Positions 34,836 through 44,176 of a stretch of 64,000 bases of DNA are shown here, one piece after another (position 1 is the stretch's first letter; every line of letters begins with the position of its first letter). The position numbers were made by a program, and so were the translations under genes. Under the pieces are notes generated by a model. It was not told the DNA's origin. It did no database searches and saw only the letters and a program-made list of their open reading frames with translations. Location: NCBI GenBank assembly GCA_946555345.1, contig CAMNSS010000012.1, positions 1 through 64,000 of the forward strand. The letters are read 5' to 3'. This DNA comes from an uncultured Eubacterium sp. (GTDB lineage: Bacteria > Bacillota > Clostridia > Peptostreptococcales > Anaerovoracaceae).

Positions 34836-35347
34836 CCTTCATTTCCTTTCATCATACAGCAGGAACAATAGAGATCTTTCTCAAGCTGGAAATCGAGAAA
34901 CGCCACATCGTCCCTGCCCCACACAGATGTTCCCTTGATAATTTCCGCCAGGCCGTTCCCCGTGTATTTGCAGTAAGCTTCTTTCCTGGCCCAGAGCGTA
35001 AAGAATCCTTTTTCCCCCTGCTCCGCAAGGACGGCTTGTTCCTCGTCCGTAAAATAGCGTTTGCCGATTTTCCGGGCATCGATCTTGCGGGCATATTGGA
35101 TATCCACCCCCACGGGATGCGCATCGATCAGGCATACGAAATAATTTCCGCTGTGGCTTACGGAGAAGTGAATGTGTTCTTCCTCCCTGGCGGCTTCAAT
35201 ATAAGGCTTTCCCTGTTCCGTCCGTGCAATCCTCACATCGGGCAGGCCGTACGCCGCAAACAAGTCCCGGATCAACGCATCCGTCAATGCGCTTCCCGAT
35301 AAGGCGGGAAACAGATCCCGGTAATTTTCTATTATATATAATTCCAT
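34832..35347 (-). CDS. 4'-phosphopantetheinyl transferase (Sfp type)
   Basis: This 171-residue Sfp-type enzyme attaches phosphopantetheine to carrier proteins. Markers are HFSVSHSGNYFVCLI, PVGVDIQYARKID (metal-binding GVDI) and FFTLWARKEAYCKYTGNGL (W-x-x-KEA). It is shorter than classic Sfp, as common in Clostridia. I use the ATG at 35347; no strong SD is visible and a TTG at 35371 is possible. No polyketide or peptide synthetase is in the window, so it may serve fatty-acid ACP or another carrier. Confidence 0.8.
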   Translation of the reverse strand: MELYIIENYRDLFPALSGSALTDALIRDLFAAYGLPDVRIARTEQGKPYIEAAREEEHIHFSVSHSGNYFVCLIDAHPVGVDIQYARKIDARKIGKRYFTDEEQAVLAEQGEKGFFTLWARKEAYCKYTGNGLAEIIKGTSVWGRDDVAFLDFQLEKDLYCSCCMMKGNEG

Positions 35348-35430
35348 TAGATGCATAAAATGGCGGGACAAAAATGTACCGCCAAATCCTTTTCATTTTC
35401 ATATATCATGCCGCCTGCCCGGAAAGCGCA

Positions 35431-35733
35431 TCATTCTTCCGCATCCTCCATGCGTTCCAGAATGCGCTTATATCCTTCCGCCCCGTATACCAGGCACTTA
35501 TTGATTCTGCTGATCGTCGCTGTCGAAGCTTTCGTAATTCCTTCTATTTCGCTATATGTTTTATTCTGCGATAAAAGCTTGGCTACTTGCAATCTCTGTG
35601 CGATCGCATGGATTTCATTGATGGTGCAGATATCTTCAAAAAATCTGTAACAGTCCTCTTCATCCTTGAGCAAGAGCACCGCTTTGAATAGTTCATCAAT
35701 GTCATCCCTCTTAAACTTGGAATCGTATGCCAT
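35431..35733 (-). CDS. YerC/YecD family TrpR-like regulator
   Basis: This 100-residue protein shows the YerC pattern: LLKDEEDCYRFFEDICTINEI, AIAQRLQVAKLLSQNKTYSEI and TKASTATISRINKCLVYG, a TrpR-type helix-turn-helix. The ATG at 35733 has AAGGAG 6 bases upstream. Target and ligand are unknown. It stands separate from its neighbours. Confidence 0.9.
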   Translation of the reverse strand: MAYDSKFKRDDIDELFKAVLLLKDEEDCYRFFEDICTINEIHAIAQRLQVAKLLSQNKTYSEIEGITKASTATISRINKCLVYGAEGYKRILERMEDAEE

Positions 35734-35902
35734 GTTCAACTCCTTTCAACACTGCCAAATGGCAACGCCACGATAAATCCCGCATTTATTGTATCATCCT
35801 TCTGCCATGCAGTCAACAAATACTTTAATGTTCTAAAGCGCATGCCATCCCAGCCGTTTTTTATAGGAGCTTCCTTAGCGGAAATTTCCCATGAGAGCTT
35901 CC

Positions 35903-37069
35903 TCATAGAAGCTCCAGCGCTTTTTGAAGCTGTTCATCTGCCTCCGTCCCTTCATCCTGCTTCACCTCATGATTTGGTGCAACGCCCTTTTCATGGATGG
36001 CGTTCCCCTTCGGCGAAAAGTATTCCATGATCGTGATCTTGAGCGCCGAGCCGTCTGCCAGTTCATTGGTGGACTGGATGACGCCTTTGCCAAAGGTCGT
36101 CTGTCCCACCAGCGCAAAACCGTTGTCCTTTAACGCAGCGGCCAGGATTTCCGCCGCGCTTGCGCTGTTTTCATTGACGAGAACCACCGTCTTTAACGCA
36201 GTCTTCCCATCCTTCGATTCATATTCCATGCGTTCCTGGTTTTTCCCTTCCACATATACGACAATCCCCTGATCGAGAAATTCATCAGCGACGTCGATGC
36301 ACGTGTTCAAAAGGCCGCCGCCGTTATCGCGCAAATCCAGCACGAGATCCTTTGCGCCGCTTTCTTCGACGGATTGCAGCGCCTGGTGAAATTCTTCCGC
36401 CGTGCTTTCCATGAACGATGTAATAGCGATATAACCGGTATCCTGATCCAGCATCTTATGGGAAACGCTATGCTGGATGATTTTTTCCCGCGTCATGGAA
36501 GCCGTATGTTCCTTTCCATCCCTGGCATAAGTCAATTCTACCTGCGTTCCTTCTTTTCCCTTGATGGCGTTCGCCAGCAAATCCATGTTGTCGTACGTTT
36601 TCCCGTCCGCAGCGAGGAGGATGTCGCCTGTCTTCAATCCGGCTTCCTCGGCCGGAGAGCCTTCCGTGACGGAAACCACCACATAATTCCCATCTGCATC
36701 CTGGGAAAAGGTAATGCCGATGCCCGAATACTCGCCTTGCAACGCAGTTTTCCAATTAGAAAATTCTTCTTCATTCATATACGCAGAATACGGATCGCCC
36801 AGCGCCCCGGCCAGCCCTTTATATGCGCCTTCCAGCAAGGCGTCTTCATCCACGTCCTGATAATAAGACGCCTCGATCATCTGGTACAGCTCCTGCAGCT
36901 TGCCATACCGCTCGTAAGAGGCGCGCATGGCCTTGTATTCATCCTGGGGAACGCTGACGTTTTTCAAAAGGCCTCCTTGCGCCAAAGCAAAGATTCCGCT
37001 GGTAAACAACCCGCCGGTTAAAAATGCGGCCACGATCGCTATGATAAATTTCTTTTTTCCTATTTGCAT
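35903..37069 (-). CDS. ctpA: Carboxyl-terminal processing protease (S41, CtpA-like)
   Basis: This 388-residue protease has an N-terminal membrane anchor (FIIAIVAAFLTGGLFTSGIFAL). A helical region and a PDZ domain (GIGITFSQDADGNYVVVSV, then GLKTGDILLAADG) follow. The S41 catalytic core contains DLRDNGGGLLNTCIDVAD, the nucleophile in VNENSASAAEILAAAL and the lysine in FGKGVIQST. It works outside the membrane. It overlaps recJ by 10 bases and follows the M23 hydrolase, a pairing that suggests control of cell-wall hydrolases. Confidence 0.93.
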   Translation of the reverse strand: MQIGKKKFIIAIVAAFLTGGLFTSGIFALAQGGLLKNVSVPQDEYKAMRASYERYGKLQELYQMIEASYYQDVDEDALLEGAYKGLAGALGDPYSAYMNEEEFSNWKTALQGEYSGIGITFSQDADGNYVVVSVTEGSPAEEAGLKTGDILLAADGKTYDNMDLLANAIKGKEGTQVELTYARDGKEHTASMTREKIIQHSVSHKMLDQDTGYIAITSFMESTAEEFHQALQSVEESGAKDLVLDLRDNGGGLLNTCIDVADEFLDQGIVVYVEGKNQERMEYESKDGKTALKTVVLVNENSASAAEILAAALKDNGFALVGQTTFGKGVIQSTNELADGSALKITIMEYFSPKGNAIHEKGVAPNHEVKQDEGTEADEQLQKALELL

Positions 37070-38700
37070 GCCAATATCTCCTTAATCACAAACCCTGCTT
37101 TCGTCTGCCCGTTCCATTCCTGAAGCTGCACGCTGCCCCACAAATCGACAGGACCGCCACTGCAAACGATATCCCTTTTTTCCTGCGCCCGCCTGAAAAA
37201 AACGCATTCCACGCCTGCACCGCTTTCTCCCGCAGGATAAACCATGAATTTCAGGTGGATGCCGCCTTCTCCCATGAACCGCACGGATTGCGGCACGGCC
37301 TGCCTGATCAGGAACACAGGTTTCTCATTGCCCTGCCCGCAAGGTTCGAGCTTCATAAGCTCCGTTGCCAGCCCTATATCGATTTCCTCCGGCAGTAATT
37401 GCATATCGTACTCCAGGCGGTCCGCAAACAGTTCCGGGTCAGCCGCTAACAGCTCCTTCATATCCTCCTGCAAGGCCGCCCGCAGCCTGCCGAGGTCTTC
37501 TTCCCGCATGGAAAAACCGCAAGCGCCTTTATGTCCGCCGAACTGGGTGAAAAGCCGCTCATGTTTTTTCAGCAAGCGGAAAAGGTCAACGGAATCGATG
37601 CTTCTGCCGCTTCCCTTCAAAACGCCGCCATCCGCAGATGTTGCGATGATGACCGGCCTTCCTGCCGCTTCCCGCACCTTTCCGCAGGCAATTCCCACAA
37701 TGCCCGGATGCAGATCGGGAACGTACAGCACGGGAAACAATTCGTCGCCTGTTACCTGCTCCATGCACAGCTTGTAAGCGTCTTCCTGTAATTTCTTCCG
37801 CTCTGCGTTAAATGCGATCAATTTCTGTACCTGCTGTTTTATCACAGCATGATCCGCCGCCAGAAAAAGCTTTACCGCCTCCCCTGCATGGGCAATCCTC
37901 CCGGCGGCGTTGATGTGCGGACCGATTCCATAAGCGATCCGCTCCGCCGTAATCCAGGGAATCGAGATTCCTTCCGCCAGGCAGCGAAGGCTTTCACGGC
38001 TTTTGGCGTTCATCTTATTCAGCCCATATTTTACGATCGTCCTGTTTTCATCCGTAAGCGGCATTACATCTGCAATCGTCCCGACTGCAACGAGATCCAG
38101 CACATCGTTCAGCGCCTTTTTCGGAAGCCCTGCTTTCTGTTGCAGGGCCTGCGCCAGCTTGAAAGCAACGCCGCAGCCGGCCAAGCCTTTATAGGGATAG
38201 CTGCAGTCCTCCTGCTTTGGGTTGATCACGATGCAATCGGGCTTTTCCTGATCGATGCTATGATGATCCGTCACGATGACTTTCATACCCAGTTTTTTCG
38301 CAAATGCTACCTCTTGGCAAGATGCGCTTCCACAGTCCGCCGTCAGCAAAAGGCCTGTTCCGCCTTCGTGGATTTTCAAGACGGCGCCCTCATTAAGGCC
38401 ATACCCTTCATCAAACCGGGAAGGAATATAATACGTAATGTTATCCGTCAGCATACCGAGGATATGCGACAGGATGCAGACAGAAGTAACGCCGTCCGCA
38501 TCGTAATCGCCATAGATGCAGATTTTCGTCCCCTTTTTTATCTCCGATAGCAGTAAATCCACTCCCGCTTCCATATGCAAAAGCAGGAATGGATCATACG
38601 TTTTTTTCGGTTTATCGGATAAAAATTCAGCAAGCTCCGCAGCAGAGCAGATCCCCCGCTGGCGGAGCAGTTCAATCAGTATCGTTTCAGCGCTTCTCAT
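37060..38700 (-). CDS. recJ: Single-stranded-DNA exonuclease RecJ
   Basis: This 546-residue DHH/DHHA1 phosphoesterase degrades single-stranded DNA 5' to 3'. Visible are IYGDYDADGVTSV near residue 62, VIVTDHHSIDQEKP near 145, INAAGRIAHAGEAV and the C-terminal OB part with FGGHKGACGFSM. The length fits clostridial RecJ. It is placed between the M23 hydrolase and ctpA, with a 10-base overlap to ctpA. Confidence 0.93.
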   Translation of the reverse strand: MRSAETILIELLRQRGICSAAELAEFLSDKPKKTYDPFLLLHMEAGVDLLLSEIKKGTKICIYGDYDADGVTSVCILSHILGMLTDNITYYIPSRFDEGYGLNEGAVLKIHEGGTGLLLTADCGSASCQEVAFAKKLGMKVIVTDHHSIDQEKPDCIVINPKQEDCSYPYKGLAGCGVAFKLAQALQQKAGLPKKALNDVLDLVAVGTIADVMPLTDENRTIVKYGLNKMNAKSRESLRCLAEGISIPWITAERIAYGIGPHINAAGRIAHAGEAVKLFLAADHAVIKQQVQKLIAFNAERKKLQEDAYKLCMEQVTGDELFPVLYVPDLHPGIVGIACGKVREAAGRPVIIATSADGGVLKGSGRSIDSVDLFRLLKKHERLFTQFGGHKGACGFSMREEDLGRLRAALQEDMKELLAADPELFADRLEYDMQLLPEEIDIGLATELMKLEPCGQGNEKPVFLIRQAVPQSVRFMGEGGIHLKFMVYPAGESGAGVECVFFRRAQEKRDIVCSGGPVDLWGSVQLQEWNGQTKAGFVIKEILACK

Positions 38701-38725
38701 ACAAACAATCCTATCTCCTTAAAAT

Positions 38726-39823
38726 CTATTGCAGGTAGCTTAACGGATTCTTATAAGAGCCATCCAGCCTTACCTCAAAATGGAGGTGCGGGCCAGTGGA
38801 ATTTCCTGTCGATCCGACGTTAGCGATGGTCTGCCCCCTCGAAACTGCCTGCCCTTTGCTGACGTGCAGGGAAGAACAGTGCGCATACAGCGTGACAATG
38901 CCGCCGCCATGGTCGATCATGATCGCTTTCCCATATCCGCCCTTCCAGCCAGAATAAATCACCGTACCGCCGTTTGCAGCAACGATCGGAGGCGTAGCGC
39001 CCGACGTGCCGATATCGATGCCGGTATGCATCTTGCGCGTACCCGAGATTGGATGAATTCTGTAACCGAACGGGGATGTAATGCGCCCGTAACCGGGAAC
39101 CGGCCAAGCCAGTATGCCGCCGGAATAGGTAGAGTCACTGCTGGAGCTTACCGACTTCGATTGTTGCAGTTTCGCTAGTTCCGCTACCAGCGCATCGGCT
39201 TCCGCCTTGTCCGCATCGATCATCTTATCCAACTCTTCATTATTTGCCGCGATCTCCGCCTTCTTTGCCTCTACCGTCGCCTTGCTCTTCTCTGTCTCCG
39301 CCTTTGACGTTTTCAACTCGCTCTGGAGGGTTTCCACCTCCTGCTTTTTCTGCTCCACTTCCTTGTGTGCATCCTCTAAATCGCTCAATACGGTCTGGTC
39401 GCTGCTGTAAATGCGTTCCACCAAATCCAGGTTGGTCAGAAATTCCGAAAAGCTGCCGGAATCCAAAAGCACATCGAGAAAGCCGACCGAACCGCTCTTG
39501 TACATATTCCGCAGGCGCGCGTTGAGGTTCTCATTCTGCGTTTCCACCTTCTCCTGTGCTGCTGCCAGCTCCTGCTCCAGCACCACGAGCCTTGCTTCGC
39601 CTTCGCTGATGGCGCTTTCGAGCTGCCCCAGTTGTTGTTCAAGCGCAGATACCTGGGAAGCCAGGGCGTTTTCTTTATCCTTGCCTTCTTCCAATTTCTT
39701 TTGGTTTTCTTTTATCCGGCTATTCAGGTCGCTGAGGGACGCTGCGCTCACCGTTACGGTCTCCACGGACAGGAACAAGGCCAGGACCATTGCAACCAAA
39801 ATCATCAATCTATTCTTTCTCAT
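38726..39823 (-). CDS. Murein hydrolase activator/M23 peptidase with coiled coil
   Basis: This 365-residue secreted protein has a signal peptide ([23 protein letters not shown]), a long coiled coil (about residues 30-235) and a C-terminal LytM/M23 domain. [39 protein letters not shown] and the metal block [12 protein letters not shown] make up this domain. It resembles EnvC/PcsB-type partners of FtsEX, whose genes lie directly upstream in the same unit. The ATG at 39823 has GGAGG 6 bases upstream. Confidence 0.92.
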   Translation of the reverse strand: MRKNRLMILVAMVLALFLSVETVTVSAASLSDLNSRIKENQKKLEEGKDKENALASQVSALEQQLGQLESAISEGEARLVVLEQELAAAQEKVETQNENLNARLRNMYKSGSVGFLDVLLDSGSFSEFLTNLDLVERIYSSDQTVLSDLEDAHKEVEQKKQEVETLQSELKTSKAETEKSKATVEAKKAEIAANNEELDKMIDADKAEADALVAELAKLQQSKSVSSSSDSTYSGGILAWPVPGYGRITSPFGYRIHPISGTRKMHTGIDIGTSGATPPIVAANGGTVIYSGWKGGYGKAIMIDHGGGIVTLYAHCSSLHVSKGQAVSRGQTIANVGSTGNSTGPHLHFEVRLDGSYKNPLSYLQ

Positions 39824-39837
39824 TTGCTTCCTCCCCA

Positions 39838-40728
39838 TCACTTATCGAGAAACTTTCTCATGGAAATAATACTGCCGCAAGCGCCGATGCTGATGCCGAG
39901 CGCCAAAAAGATCCATAAGAAATTCAATACCAGGAAATCAACAGGTACCATCGGCACGGACAGCATCGACACCATCTGGTCGCCGAGGACTTCGATCAGC
40001 CGCTCATAAATTAAAATGGATAACCCGATCGAAATGCCGGCGGAAATTATTCCGATGATGATGCCTTCCGCAAGGAACGGTCCCCGGATGAACCAGTTCG
40101 TTGCGCCCACATACTTCATGATGCCGATTTCATTGGAACGGTTCACGACCGTAAGTTTAATTGTATTCGTCACGACGACCACGGACACGATAATCAGGAA
40201 CACCATGACCACGATCGCCGCAATCTGGATGAAATGGGTCGCTTTGAGCAGCTTATCCACCGTATCCTTATAAAACTTCACATCCTCAACGCTGTCATAC
40301 GTTGCGGCATCCTTCGCTAAATCAGATGCTTGCTCCAAATCCGAAATGAGGATGACGACGGAATCCGGCAATGGATTTTCGGCGAGGCTGTCCAGCAGAT
40401 ACGCATTATCGCCCCATCTTGTCCGGAAATCAGCCAACGCATCGTCCTTCGTTTTATAATAGACGTCTTCCACGCCCTTTTCTTTTTCAAAACCGGCGAT
40501 GATCTCATGCGCCTGCTCCTCGCTCGTCCCTTCCTTTAAGAACAGCTCGATGGAATCGTAATCCTGCTGGATCGCCTGTGCAGCCGTGTTAATGTTGATC
40601 ACCAGGATAAAGAAAATACTCAATATGAGCAGCATTGCCATGATGGCGAATATGGAGGCCAGAGACATCGCCTTGTTTCTGAAAATCTGCAAAAATGCTT
40701 GCTTTAGCGTATAGAAAAAGCTTTTCAT
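39838..40728 (-). CDS. ftsX: Cell division protein FtsX
   Basis: This 296-residue membrane protein has one N-terminal helix ([20 protein letters not shown]), an extracellular domain of about 120 residues and three C-terminal helices. It shares the start/stop junction with ftsE (its ATG at 40728). Known role: it transmits ATP hydrolysis by FtsE to an extracellular hydrolase. The M23 protein encoded 14 bases downstream is the obvious partner. Confidence 0.93.
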   Translation of the reverse strand: MKSFFYTLKQAFLQIFRNKAMSLASIFAIMAMLLILSIFFILVININTAAQAIQQDYDSIELFLKEGTSEEQAHEIIAGFEKEKGVEDVYYKTKDDALADFRTRWGDNAYLLDSLAENPLPDSVVILISDLEQASDLAKDAATYDSVEDVKFYKDTVDKLLKATHFIQIAAIVVMVFLIIVSVVVVTNTIKLTVVNRSNEIGIMKYVGATNWFIRGPFLAEGIIIGIISAGISIGLSILIYERLIEVLGDQMVSMLSVPMVPVDFLVLNFLWIFLALGISIGACGSIISMRKFLDK

Positions 40729-41492
40729 TACAAAATGCCTCCCCTCTTAAACCTGGAGCGGAAGGTCCTCTTGCTCTGCAATGTATCCTGGCTCATTTCC
40801 ATGGATGCCAGTTCTTCTTCAAAACCGTAAGCGCCGAACTCATCCCTGACGATACGCCCTTTCTCGATCGCGATCACGCGCTTTCCCATTTTGTCTACGA
40901 TGTCCTTCGCATGCGTTACCATAACGATAGTCGTTCCCCTCATGTTGATCTGGTTCAAAAGCTGCATGATTTCCCATGCAGTATCCGGATCTAAATTGCC
41001 GGTCGGCTCGTCGGCGATCAGGATTCTGGGTTTATTGACGATCGCACGGGCGATGGCCACCCGCTGCTGTTCCCCCGCAGAAAGCTCGTCCGGGTATTTG
41101 TCGGCCTTCGCCGCAATTCCCACCATGCTGAGTACCTGCGGCACATTCTTTTTAATCAGCTTTCTCGGCTGGTGGATGATTTCCATCGCAAAAGCGACGT
41201 TTTCATAAACGGTCTTCTTCGGCAGCAGCCTGAAATCCTGGAAAACGATCCCGATATTTCTCCGCAGCTTGGGAACCTGCCTGTTGGACAGGGCGGTAAC
41301 TTCGTTGCCCCGCACTTTAATGCTTCCTGAATCTGCATCTATTTCTTTTAAAATAAGCTTGATAAAAGTAGACTTTCCGGCTCCGCTGGGACCCACCAGG
41401 AAGACGAAATCCCCTTTGTTGATCCTGACGGATACCTTATCAAGGCCTATGTTGGATTTATATCGTTTTGTGACATTGTTAAATACAATCAT
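40728..41492 (-). CDS. ftsE: Cell division ATP-binding protein FtsE
   Basis: This 254-residue ABC ATPase has Walker [13 protein letters not shown] near residue 35, Q-loop VFQDFRLLP, signature [15 protein letters not shown] and Walker [14 protein letters not shown]. It is about 25 residues longer than E. coli FtsE at the C-terminus. It begins the ftsE-ftsX-M23-recJ-ctpA gene series and has a promoter upstream at 41534-41562. Confidence 0.95.
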   Translation of the reverse strand: MIVFNNVTKRYKSNIGLDKVSVRINKGDFVFLVGPSGAGKSTFIKLILKEIDADSGSIKVRGNEVTALSNRQVPKLRRNIGIVFQDFRLLPKKTVYENVAFAMEIIHQPRKLIKKNVPQVLSMVGIAAKADKYPDELSAGEQQRVAIARAIVNKPRILIADEPTGNLDPDTAWEIMQLLNQINMRGTTIVMVTHAKDIVDKMGKRVIAIEKGRIVRDEFGAYGFEEELASMEMSQDTLQSKRTFRSRFKRGGIL

Positions 41493-41533
41493 CTACGTTC
41501 TTATCCCTTCCTTCCCACAAAACATACAGTTTT

Positions 41534-41562
41534 ATGGTACTACATATAACTGCTTTTTTCAA
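41534..41562 (-). promoter_or_regulatory. Promoter of ftsEX
   Basis: On the minus strand TTGAAA (41562-41557) and TACCAT (41539-41534) are 17 bases apart, about 40 bases before the ftsE start. The match is fair, not perfect. The stretch 41493-41650 contains no gene. Confidence 0.5.
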
Positions 41563-41650
41563 GATTTCATAGATAAATATCAGTTATATTCGGGATTTTT
41601 GTCAATTTTGCGTGATGGATTTGTGAATATTCAATCTGTAGCTTGTGCCA

Positions 41651-42136
41651 TTAATATTGTATCCGAAGCTCGATGCTGTCCGGAAGTTCCGCCAGGTCCG
41701 TTTTCACGATGCTGACAGGATATGTAATGATCTGTGAAATCGCCGTTTCCTTCTGCGGATCTTCAAACAAAGCGTATACGATCAGATTGTTTTTGCCGTC
41801 TTTTTCTTCCAGTGCAATCCTGTCTACCGAAACTGCAAACCCGGACGTAGGCTTTTCGCCCCGCGTTACGATGACATAGACATCATCATCCACGACACAG
41901 GCAAGCGCCCGCTCCAGCGTCTTGTATTCAGGCACGACGTCGGATGTGATATCCTTCGGAATCTGGCTTTCCTTCACTTCTTCAAAATCTACCGCCTTTT
42001 CCCCGTTGAAAAAATGTACAAATGCAAAGGCTGCGCATACCGCCAGCACGACAGCCAGAAAGACCGCCGCCAAGAGCTTTTTTTTACTGCCAAAGCGCTT
42101 CTGTTCCGCACCGTCCCGTCCCTTACCTATTTTCAC
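41651..42136 (-). CDS. PrcB-like membrane-anchored protein
   Basis: This 161-residue protein has an N-terminal anchor (KKLLAAVFLAVVLAVCAAFAF) and an extracytoplasmic domain. Its second half (VIVTRGEKPTSGFAVSVDRI, LIVYALFEDPQKETAISQIITYP; pieces of one domain) follows the PrcB C-terminal domain pattern with the tGyxv and itYP motifs. PrcB proteins assist PrtP/CTP-type proteases, and ctpA lies 5 kb downstream. The start is a GTG at 42136. Its SD (AAAGGAGG) lies inside the 3' arm of a strong hairpin (42145-42191). Confidence 0.65.
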   Translation of the reverse strand: MKIGKGRDGAEQKRFGSKKKLLAAVFLAVVLAVCAAFAFVHFFNGEKAVDFEEVKESQIPKDITSDVVPEYKTLERALACVVDDDVYVIVTRGEKPTSGFAVSVDRIALEEKDGKNNLIVYALFEDPQKETAISQIITYPVSIVKTDLAELPDSIELRIQY

Positions 42137-42144
42137 AATAAAAA

Positions 42145-42191
42145 CCTCCTTTTCGTAAGCTCCACCCTATAGAACTTATTACGAAAGGAGG
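42145..42191. promoter_or_regulatory. Hairpin that contains the SD of the PrcB-like gene
   Basis: CCTCCTTTTCGTAA (42145-42158) and TTACGAAAGGAGG (42179-42191) pair over 13 bp with one bulged T. On the minus strand the 3' arm carries the AAAAGGAGG SD of the gene starting at 42136 and is followed by TTTTTATT. It can therefore act both as terminator of the transketolase transcript and as a structure that hides the ribosome site. Confidence 0.7.
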
Positions 42192-42228
42192 CCTTTTATT
42201 CCATTTTGTCCGATAAAATCGATTTCGG

Positions 42229-42269
42229 CTGGCAAAACGCTGAAATGTGCGAGTTTCAGCATTTGCCAG
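42229..42269. repeat. Strong hairpin in the transketolase 3' flank
   Basis: CTGGCAAA-GCTGAAA and its complement TTTCAGC-TTTGCCAG (42229-42269) form about 15 bp with a small internal loop. No T run follows on either strand. Together with CCGCC/GGCGG near 42310 it makes the 230-base gap 42137-42366 highly structured; no gene is seen in it. Confidence 0.6.
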
Positions 42270-42366
42270 AAAGGCGAAAGGAAGCCATCGCGCCAATTCG
42301 CCAGGACCGCCGCACAAAGGCGGCAAGATGCACAGGGGGACGCTTCACGCTTTCGTAAAACGCATC

Positions 42367-43299
42367 CTATGCCAAAACCGCTCTCACAGCGCTAGCGATA
42401 TCATCGGCTGTCATTTTATATTTTTTCTTCAGCTCATCAGGCTTTCCCGATTCGCCATAAGTATCCTGCTGTCCCACCATCGCCATCTTCGCGGGCGCAT
42501 GCGTTACTACAACCTCTGCCACCGCACTGCCAAGCCCGCCGATGATGGAATGCTCTTCCGCCGTTACGATCGCCTTCGTCTCCTGCGCAGCCTTGATGAT
42601 GATTTCCGCATCGATCGGCTTGATGGTATGGATGTCCACCACCCGCACGGAAATGCCGTCCGCAGCGAGTTTTTCCGCCGCCATTACGGCTTCGTTTACC
42701 ATGATGCCCGTAGCGATTACCGTCACGTCAGTTCCGTCGCGCAGCGTGTTTCCCTTTCCCAAGGTAATCCTGGCCGCTTCCTCGTAAAATACTGGCACAG
42801 CGGTACGCCCAAGCCGCACATAACAAGGACCGTTCATCGCTACTGCCTGCTCCAAAAGCTTTTTGGCCGATACGCCATCGGAAGGATTGATGACGGTCAT
42901 GCCCGGGATCGTCCGCATCAGGGCGATATCCTCGAAGGTCTGGTGGCTTGCGCCGTCCTCGCCAACCGTGATGCCCGCATGCGTGGCGCAGATCTTCACG
43001 TTCGCCTTCGTATAGCCGATGGAATTTCGGATGATTTCAAAAGCTCTGCCCGCCGCAAACATCGCAAAGGTGCTGGCGCATACGATCTTGCCTGAAAGCG
43101 CCAGGCCCGCCGCCGAGGCATATAAATTCTGCTCCGCAATTCCCATGTTGAAAAACCTGCCCGGGTACGTCTTGCCGAACTCCGCTGTCATGGTAGATTT
43201 GGAAAGGTCCGCATCCATCACCACAAGCTGCGGGTATTTTTCGCCAAGCTCCACCAGCGCCTTGCCGTAAGCTTGTCTCGTCGCCATTTTTTCTGCCAT
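42367..43299 (-). CDS. Transketolase, C-terminal subunit
   Basis: This 310-residue pyrimidine-binding and C-terminal half of a split transketolase contains YPQLVVMDADLSKSTMTAEF, FNMGIAEQNLYASAAGLAL (the catalytic glutamate in AEQN) and THAGITVGEDGASHQTFEDIALMR, part of the substrate site. It forms the active enzyme with the upstream subunit in the non-oxidative pentose pathway. The ATG at 43299 overlaps the upstream stop (TAATG) and has GGAGGTG 7 bases before it. Confidence 0.92.
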   Translation of the reverse strand: MAEKMATRQAYGKALVELGEKYPQLVVMDADLSKSTMTAEFGKTYPGRFFNMGIAEQNLYASAAGLALSGKIVCASTFAMFAAGRAFEIIRNSIGYTKANVKICATHAGITVGEDGASHQTFEDIALMRTIPGMTVINPSDGVSAKKLLEQAVAMNGPCYVRLGRTAVPVFYEEAARITLGKGNTLRDGTDVTVIATGIMVNEAVMAAEKLAADGISVRVVDIHTIKPIDAEIIIKAAQETKAIVTAEEHSIIGGLGSAVAEVVVTHAPAKMAMVGQQDTYGESGKPDELKKKYKMTADDIASAVRAVLA

Positions 43300-44117
43300 T
43301 ACCATTCACCTCCCAGCTCTGCTACTGCCTGCTTTGCCTGCGCCGCATCAGGCGCCTTGCCATGCCATCCCGCTTCGTTTTCCATGAACGAAACGCCTTT
43401 TCCCTTGACCGTCTTGGCGATGATCATCGTCGGCTTTCCTTTGCACTCCCTTGCCGCGCGGAATGCGTCCAAGATTTCCGCAAAATTATGGCCGTCTATC
43501 TGAATGACGTTCCAGCCAAAGGCGGCGAATTTCTCGGCTACAGGGGCTACCGTGATCACATCTTCGTTTTTGCCGTCTATCTGTAGGCCGTTCCAGTCCA
43601 GGATTCCTACCAGGTTGTCCAGCTTATAATGCGCCGCCGACATTGCCGCTTCCCAGACGATGCCTTCCTGGATCTCGCCATCGCCCAAAAGCACATACAC
43701 CCTGCCCGGGTCGTTGTCCAGTTTGTTCGCCATGGCCATGCCCCCCGCAGCAGAAAATCCCTGCCCTAAAGAACCCGTAGACATTTCGATCCCAGGCACT
43801 TTATTCCTGTCAGGATGGCCCTGGAATTTCGATCCCAGCTTCCGCAGCGTCATGAAATCCTCCAGCGGGAAAAATCCCTTGATTGCCAGTGCGGCGTACT
43901 GGACCGGTCCCGCATGTCCTTTGGAAAGGATGAATTTATCCCGCCCCTTCTGCTCCGGGTCCTTTGGATTTACGTTCATTTCATCAAAATACAGCGCCGT
44001 GACGATATCGGCAGCGGAAAGCGAACCGCCCGGATGCCCTGAACCAGCGTTATGTATCGCCTTCACGATTCCGATTCTAACCTGTGATGCTGTCTTTTCC
44101 AGCGTTTTGATATCCAT
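43299..44117 (-). CDS. Transketolase, N-terminal subunit
   Basis: This 272-residue thiamine diphosphate-binding half has AIHNAGSGHPGGSLSAADIVTALYF, SKGHAGPVQYAALA, GSLGQGFSAAGGMAMA and the ThDP motif GDGEIQEGIVWEAAMSAAHYKLDN (motif GDG...N). It is the first gene of the two-gene transketolase unit. The ATG at 44117 has GGAGG 5 bases upstream. Confidence 0.93.
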   Translation of the reverse strand: MDIKTLEKTASQVRIGIVKAIHNAGSGHPGGSLSAADIVTALYFDEMNVNPKDPEQKGRDKFILSKGHAGPVQYAALAIKGFFPLEDFMTLRKLGSKFQGHPDRNKVPGIEMSTGSLGQGFSAAGGMAMANKLDNDPGRVYVLLGDGEIQEGIVWEAAMSAAHYKLDNLVGILDWNGLQIDGKNEDVITVAPVAEKFAAFGWNVIQIDGHNFAEILDAFRAARECKGKPTMIIAKTVKGKGVSFMENEAGWHGKAPDAAQAKQAVAELGGEW

Positions 44118-44144
44118 AGCTTCCTCCATTGTTTATTTTTATAT

Positions 44145-44169
44145 AAAAAGGGCTGACAAAGCAGCCCTT
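44145..44169 (-). terminator. Terminator behind the MazF-like gene
   Basis: On the minus strand AAGGGCTG and CAGCCCTT form an 8-bp stem with a 6-base loop, continued by a total of five T (44149-44145). It lies 8 bases after the stop at 44177. Confidence 0.8.
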
Positions 44170-44176
44170 CTATACA

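Noticed and set aside
35880..35915. Hairpin at the ctpA stop (GAGCTTC/GAAGCTC) as a terminator
   Set aside because: Overlaps the last codons and lacks a following T run on the minus strand; not strong enough to list.
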